This document shows, one piece after another, positions 61,813 to 64,000 of a DNA stretch of 64,000 nt (position 1 is the first letter of the stretch; every line of letters starts with the position of its first letter). Origin of the DNA: Dyadobacter sp. LHD-138 (GTDB lineage Bacteria; Bacteroidota; Bacteroidia; Cytophagales; Spirosomataceae); contig NZ_JAVFVU010000010.1 of the NCBI RefSeq assembly GCF_030929615.1, positions 62,001-126,000 of the forward strand. Reading direction: 5' to 3'. The position numbers and the translations under genes were made by a program. The notes beneath the pieces are model-generated. The model was not told where the DNA came from and made no database searches. It saw only the letters and a list, made by a program, of their open reading frames with translations.

Positions 61813-64000
61813 TGAATACCATAACACATAAGGACACGGTGAAATGTAAAAACTTTATACTGATTTTACTCGGATTTCTTGCTTTGCCATTTACCGGTAA
61901 GGCACAGGATATCGCAGGTGCGGGAATCGTGCAAAAATTTCAGCTGTACAGCCAGCAGGCGGTACAGGAAAAGTTGTATCTGCATCTGGACAGGAGTTTT
62001 TACCTCGTGGGTGAAACCCTGTGGTTTAAGGCCTACAATCTTCATGGAGGAACACATCGCTTTATTGATCTTAGTAAAATTGCCTATCTGGAGGTGATGG
62101 ATAAGGACCTGAATGCGGTGGCGCAAACCAAGTTTTCGCTGCTGGATGGGAAAGGAAATGGTTCGCTGGTGCTGCCTTCTTCGGTTGTCAGCGGTAATTA
62201 CAAGGTGCGGTGTTATACCAACTGGATGAAAAATTTCAGTTCTGATTTCTTCTTCGAAACGTCGATATCGGTTGTGAATCCATTTGTAAAGTTTGATCCC
62301 GATCCGGACGAAAAACGGGAAGTGATTTATGATATTCAGTTTTTCCCTGAAGGCGGCCATCTGGTCAGAAACATCGAAAGTAAAGTGGGGTTTAGGGGCA
62401 TTGCCAACGATGGAAAAGGAATCAACTTTAAAGGTTTCCTTGTCGACCAGAACAATGACACGATTGTCAGGTTTGAACCGAAGAAATTTGGTATAGGGAA
62501 TTTTACTTTTAAACCCGTTGCCGGCGAAACGTATAAAATACTGATCAGGGATGAAAAGGGAATTGTCGGGACTTATTCGTTACCCGAAATCCAGGAGCAG
62601 GGTTATGTGATGCAGGTGAAAGACTTGTCTGCTGACCAGATCAGCGTTCTTGTGACGGCGAGCCCGGGTTCTGGCAGTGTAAGTTTGTTTACACATACCC
62701 GTCAGGAAAACCGTTATAGCGAAACAAAAGCGATTGTTGACGGGAAGGCGGTTTTTACTATTGATAAAAACAAGATCGGAGACGGGATTACCCACATTTC
62801 CATTTTTAACAATTCCGGGAACCCCGTTTGTGAGCGGCTCTATTTCAAACGCCCTGCGAAAGACCTGATGATCGAGGGAAAAGCAGGTAAGCAGACGTAT
62901 CTGACCCGGGATAAGGTCACGATGGATTTAAGCACGCATTCGGATGCAGGTATCGTAGCGCTGTCGAATTTATCGGTTTCTGTTTATCTGGCGGATTCCA
63001 TTCAGGCTGAGGATCATGAAAATATAAACAGTTATTTGTATCTGAGTTCTGACCTGAAGGGCACTGTTGAATCTCCTGAATATTATTTTCAGCGCAACAA
63101 GGACGTGGACGCAGCTGTGGATAACCTGATGATAACCCATGGCTGGCGCCGTTTTAAGTGGGATGATATTCTTAAAAATTCTCCCAAAGCTTTCCCGAAC
63201 CTTCCTGAATTTGACGGACATTTTATTTTTGGTAAAGTTTTCAGCACCGTTACGGGTGCGCCTGTGAAGGATATGGAAACATATTTGGCTGCACCGGATG
63301 CCCCTGCAAGGCTATATTTTGCAAAAAGCAATAATGCGGGAGAAGTGCGTTTCGAAGTGAAAGAGTTTTTTGGTCCGAAAGAACTTACGATCCAGACAAA
63401 TCTTTGGCTCGACAGTACGTATCGTTTTGAGGTTGCGAATCCATTTTCGAAACAGCCTCTTCAGTCAGGGTTGTCTTCTTTCAAATTCGATAAAAATCTT
63501 GAAAACCAGTTATTGGTTCGCTCCGTCAATATGCAGACGACCAATGCATTTCTGCCAAAATGGTATCGGGAAAATAAATATGCCTCGCCGGATTCTCTTG
63601 CCTTTTTCGGAAAACCAGATGAAAAGTACATTTTAGACGATTACACACGCTTTCCAACGATGGAAGAGGTGATGCGGGAATACGTTCGGGGCGTGATGGT
63701 AAGAAGGCGTCACAAGGAATTTCACTTCGTGATGATGGATAAATTGTTCCCGCAAACATTTTTCAGTACAGATCCTTTGATTTTACTGGATGGTATACCT
63801 ATTTTTAATACGGATAAGATCATGGCCTTTGATCCGTTGAAAGTTAAGAAGATAGAACTGATGAGCGCCCGCTATTATTTGGGACGCAGCGTGTTTACAG
63901 GAATCGTCAGTTTGTCAACTTATCGGGGAGATCTGGCCGGATTTGAACTGGATCCGCGTATTCTGGTGATACCTTATGAAGGTCCGCAGGTGAAACGTGA
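61809..64000 (+). CDS. Large MG2-like protein with TonB-plug-like end, 3'-truncated
   Basis: The frame starts at ATG 61809, overlapping the preceding TGA, and is open to the end of the window, giving 730 residues. A signal peptide (about 1-33, ILLGFLALPFTGKAQ) is followed by an MG2 (alpha-2-macroglobulin-like) start at about 53-76, EKLYLHLDRSFYLVGETLWF. The long centre looks like several beta sandwich repeats. Near the C-terminus of the visible part, DPLILLDGIPIFNTDK and KKIELMSARYYLGRSVFTGI (about 655-700) resemble a TonB receptor plug without a barrel. It closes an operon of receptor and DUF4249 genes. The function is not known; it may bind or pull substrate. Confidence 0.88.
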   Translation, partial: MMNTITHKDTVKCKNFILILLGFLALPFTGKAQDIAGAGIVQKFQLYSQQAVQEKLYLHLDRSFYLVGETLWFKAYNLHGGTHRFIDLSKIAYLEVMDKDLNAVAQTKFSLLDGKGNGSLVLPSSVVSGNYKVRCYTNWMKNFSSDFFFETSISVVNPFVKFDPDPDEKREVIYDIQFFPEGGHLVRNIESKVGFRGIANDGKGINFKGFLVDQNNDTIVRFEPKKFGIGNFTFKPVAGETYKILIRDEKGIVGTYSLPEIQEQGYVMQVKDLSADQISVLVTASPGSGSVSLFTHTRQENRYSETKAIVDGKAVFTIDKNKIGDGITHISIFNNSGNPVCERLYFKRPAKDLMIEGKAGKQTYLTRDKVTMDLSTHSDAGIVALSNLSVSVYLADSIQAEDHENINSYLYLSSDLKGTVESPEYYFQRNKDVDAAVDNLMITHGWRRFKWDDILKNSPKAFPNLPEFDGHFIFGKVFSTVTGAPVKDMETYLAAPDAPARLYFAKSNNAGEVRFEVKEFFGPKELTIQTNLWLDSTYRFEVANPFSKQPLQSGLSSFKFDKNLENQLLVRSVNMQTTNAFLPKWYRENKYASPDSLAFFGKPDEKYILDDYTRFPTMEEVMREYVRGVMVRRRHKEFHFVMMDKLFPQTFFSTDPLILLDGIPIFNTDKIMAFDPLKVKKIELMSARYYLGRSVFTGIVSLSTYRGDLAGFELDPRILVIPYEGPQVKR

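Noticed and set aside
61866..62360. A 164-residue minus-strand frame near the end of the window
   Set aside because: It lies fully inside the MG2-like gene, which has a signal peptide, family motifs and an operon context; the reverse frame has none.

Overview
The window is a piece of a Bacteroidota chromosome, most likely from the order Cytophagales and close to Dyadobacter (inference from gene content, not from a search). Three things support this. The best promoter-like sites match the Bacteroidota pattern TTTG-N19/21-TAnnTTTG rather than the E. coli one. Most genes lack a Shine-Dalgarno sequence. The accessory genes are lineage markers: TonB-dependent receptors with carboxypeptidase-like N-domains, DUF4249 lipoproteins, an S46 dipeptidyl peptidase, an isoprenyl transferase-BamA-Skp-Skp block and a LytS/LytTR pair. 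No rRNA, tRNA, CRISPR array, insertion sequence or prophage was seen.

Positions 1-17.6 kb hold the end of fusA and the full S10-spc-alpha ribosomal superoperon, all on the + strand: rpsJ; then rplC-D-W-B-rpsS-rplV-rpsC-rplP-rpmC-rpsQ-rplN-X-E-rpsN; then rpsH-rplF-R-rpsE-rpmD-rplO-secY-map-infA-rpmJ-rpsM-K-D-rpoA-rplQ. It is not one uniform transcription unit. A strong terminator with a possible antiterminator arm follows rpsJ, fresh promoters precede rplC and rpsH, and hairpins lie before rpsJ, after rpsE and before rpoA. S3 and L17 carry unusual C-terminal extensions.

Positions 17.7-31.3 kb hold housekeeping genes in short units closed by clear hairpin terminators: carA, a secreted rhodanese-thioredoxin, eno, a DivIC/FtsB-like division protein, a small tyrosine phosphatase, gpmI, a lipoprotein, a membrane coiled-coil protein, PPK2, rdgB, an FKBP lipoprotein, a DHH phosphoesterase, ndk, a fasciclin lipoprotein and a DUF1080 protein.

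Positions 31.4-43.6 kb are about the envelope and sensing: a TonB receptor whose start codon sits inside a long hairpin, a TPR-like secreted protein, a histidine kinase with an N-terminal pentapeptide-repeat domain next to a LytTR regulator, then uppS-bamA-skp-skp and a large secreted Ig-like protein.

Positions 43.7-55.8 kb are mixed metabolism and envelope genes: lspA with a long acidic tail, proline dehydrogenase, DAHP synthase/chorismate mutase, an SGNH hydrolase, an S46 peptidase, tdk, an unknown protein, an outer-membrane barrel, an alpha/beta hydrolase, an HMG-CoA-lyase-family enzyme and a sugar-nucleotide epimerase.

Positions 56.0-64.0 kb hold the most interesting block, a compact five-gene operon with ATGA stop/start overlaps: a secreted unknown protein, an STN-type TonB receptor, two tandem DUF4249 lipoproteins and a large MG2-like protein with a TonB-plug-like C-terminus that runs off the window. 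It looks like an outer-membrane uptake or processing complex of a kind that is not well described.
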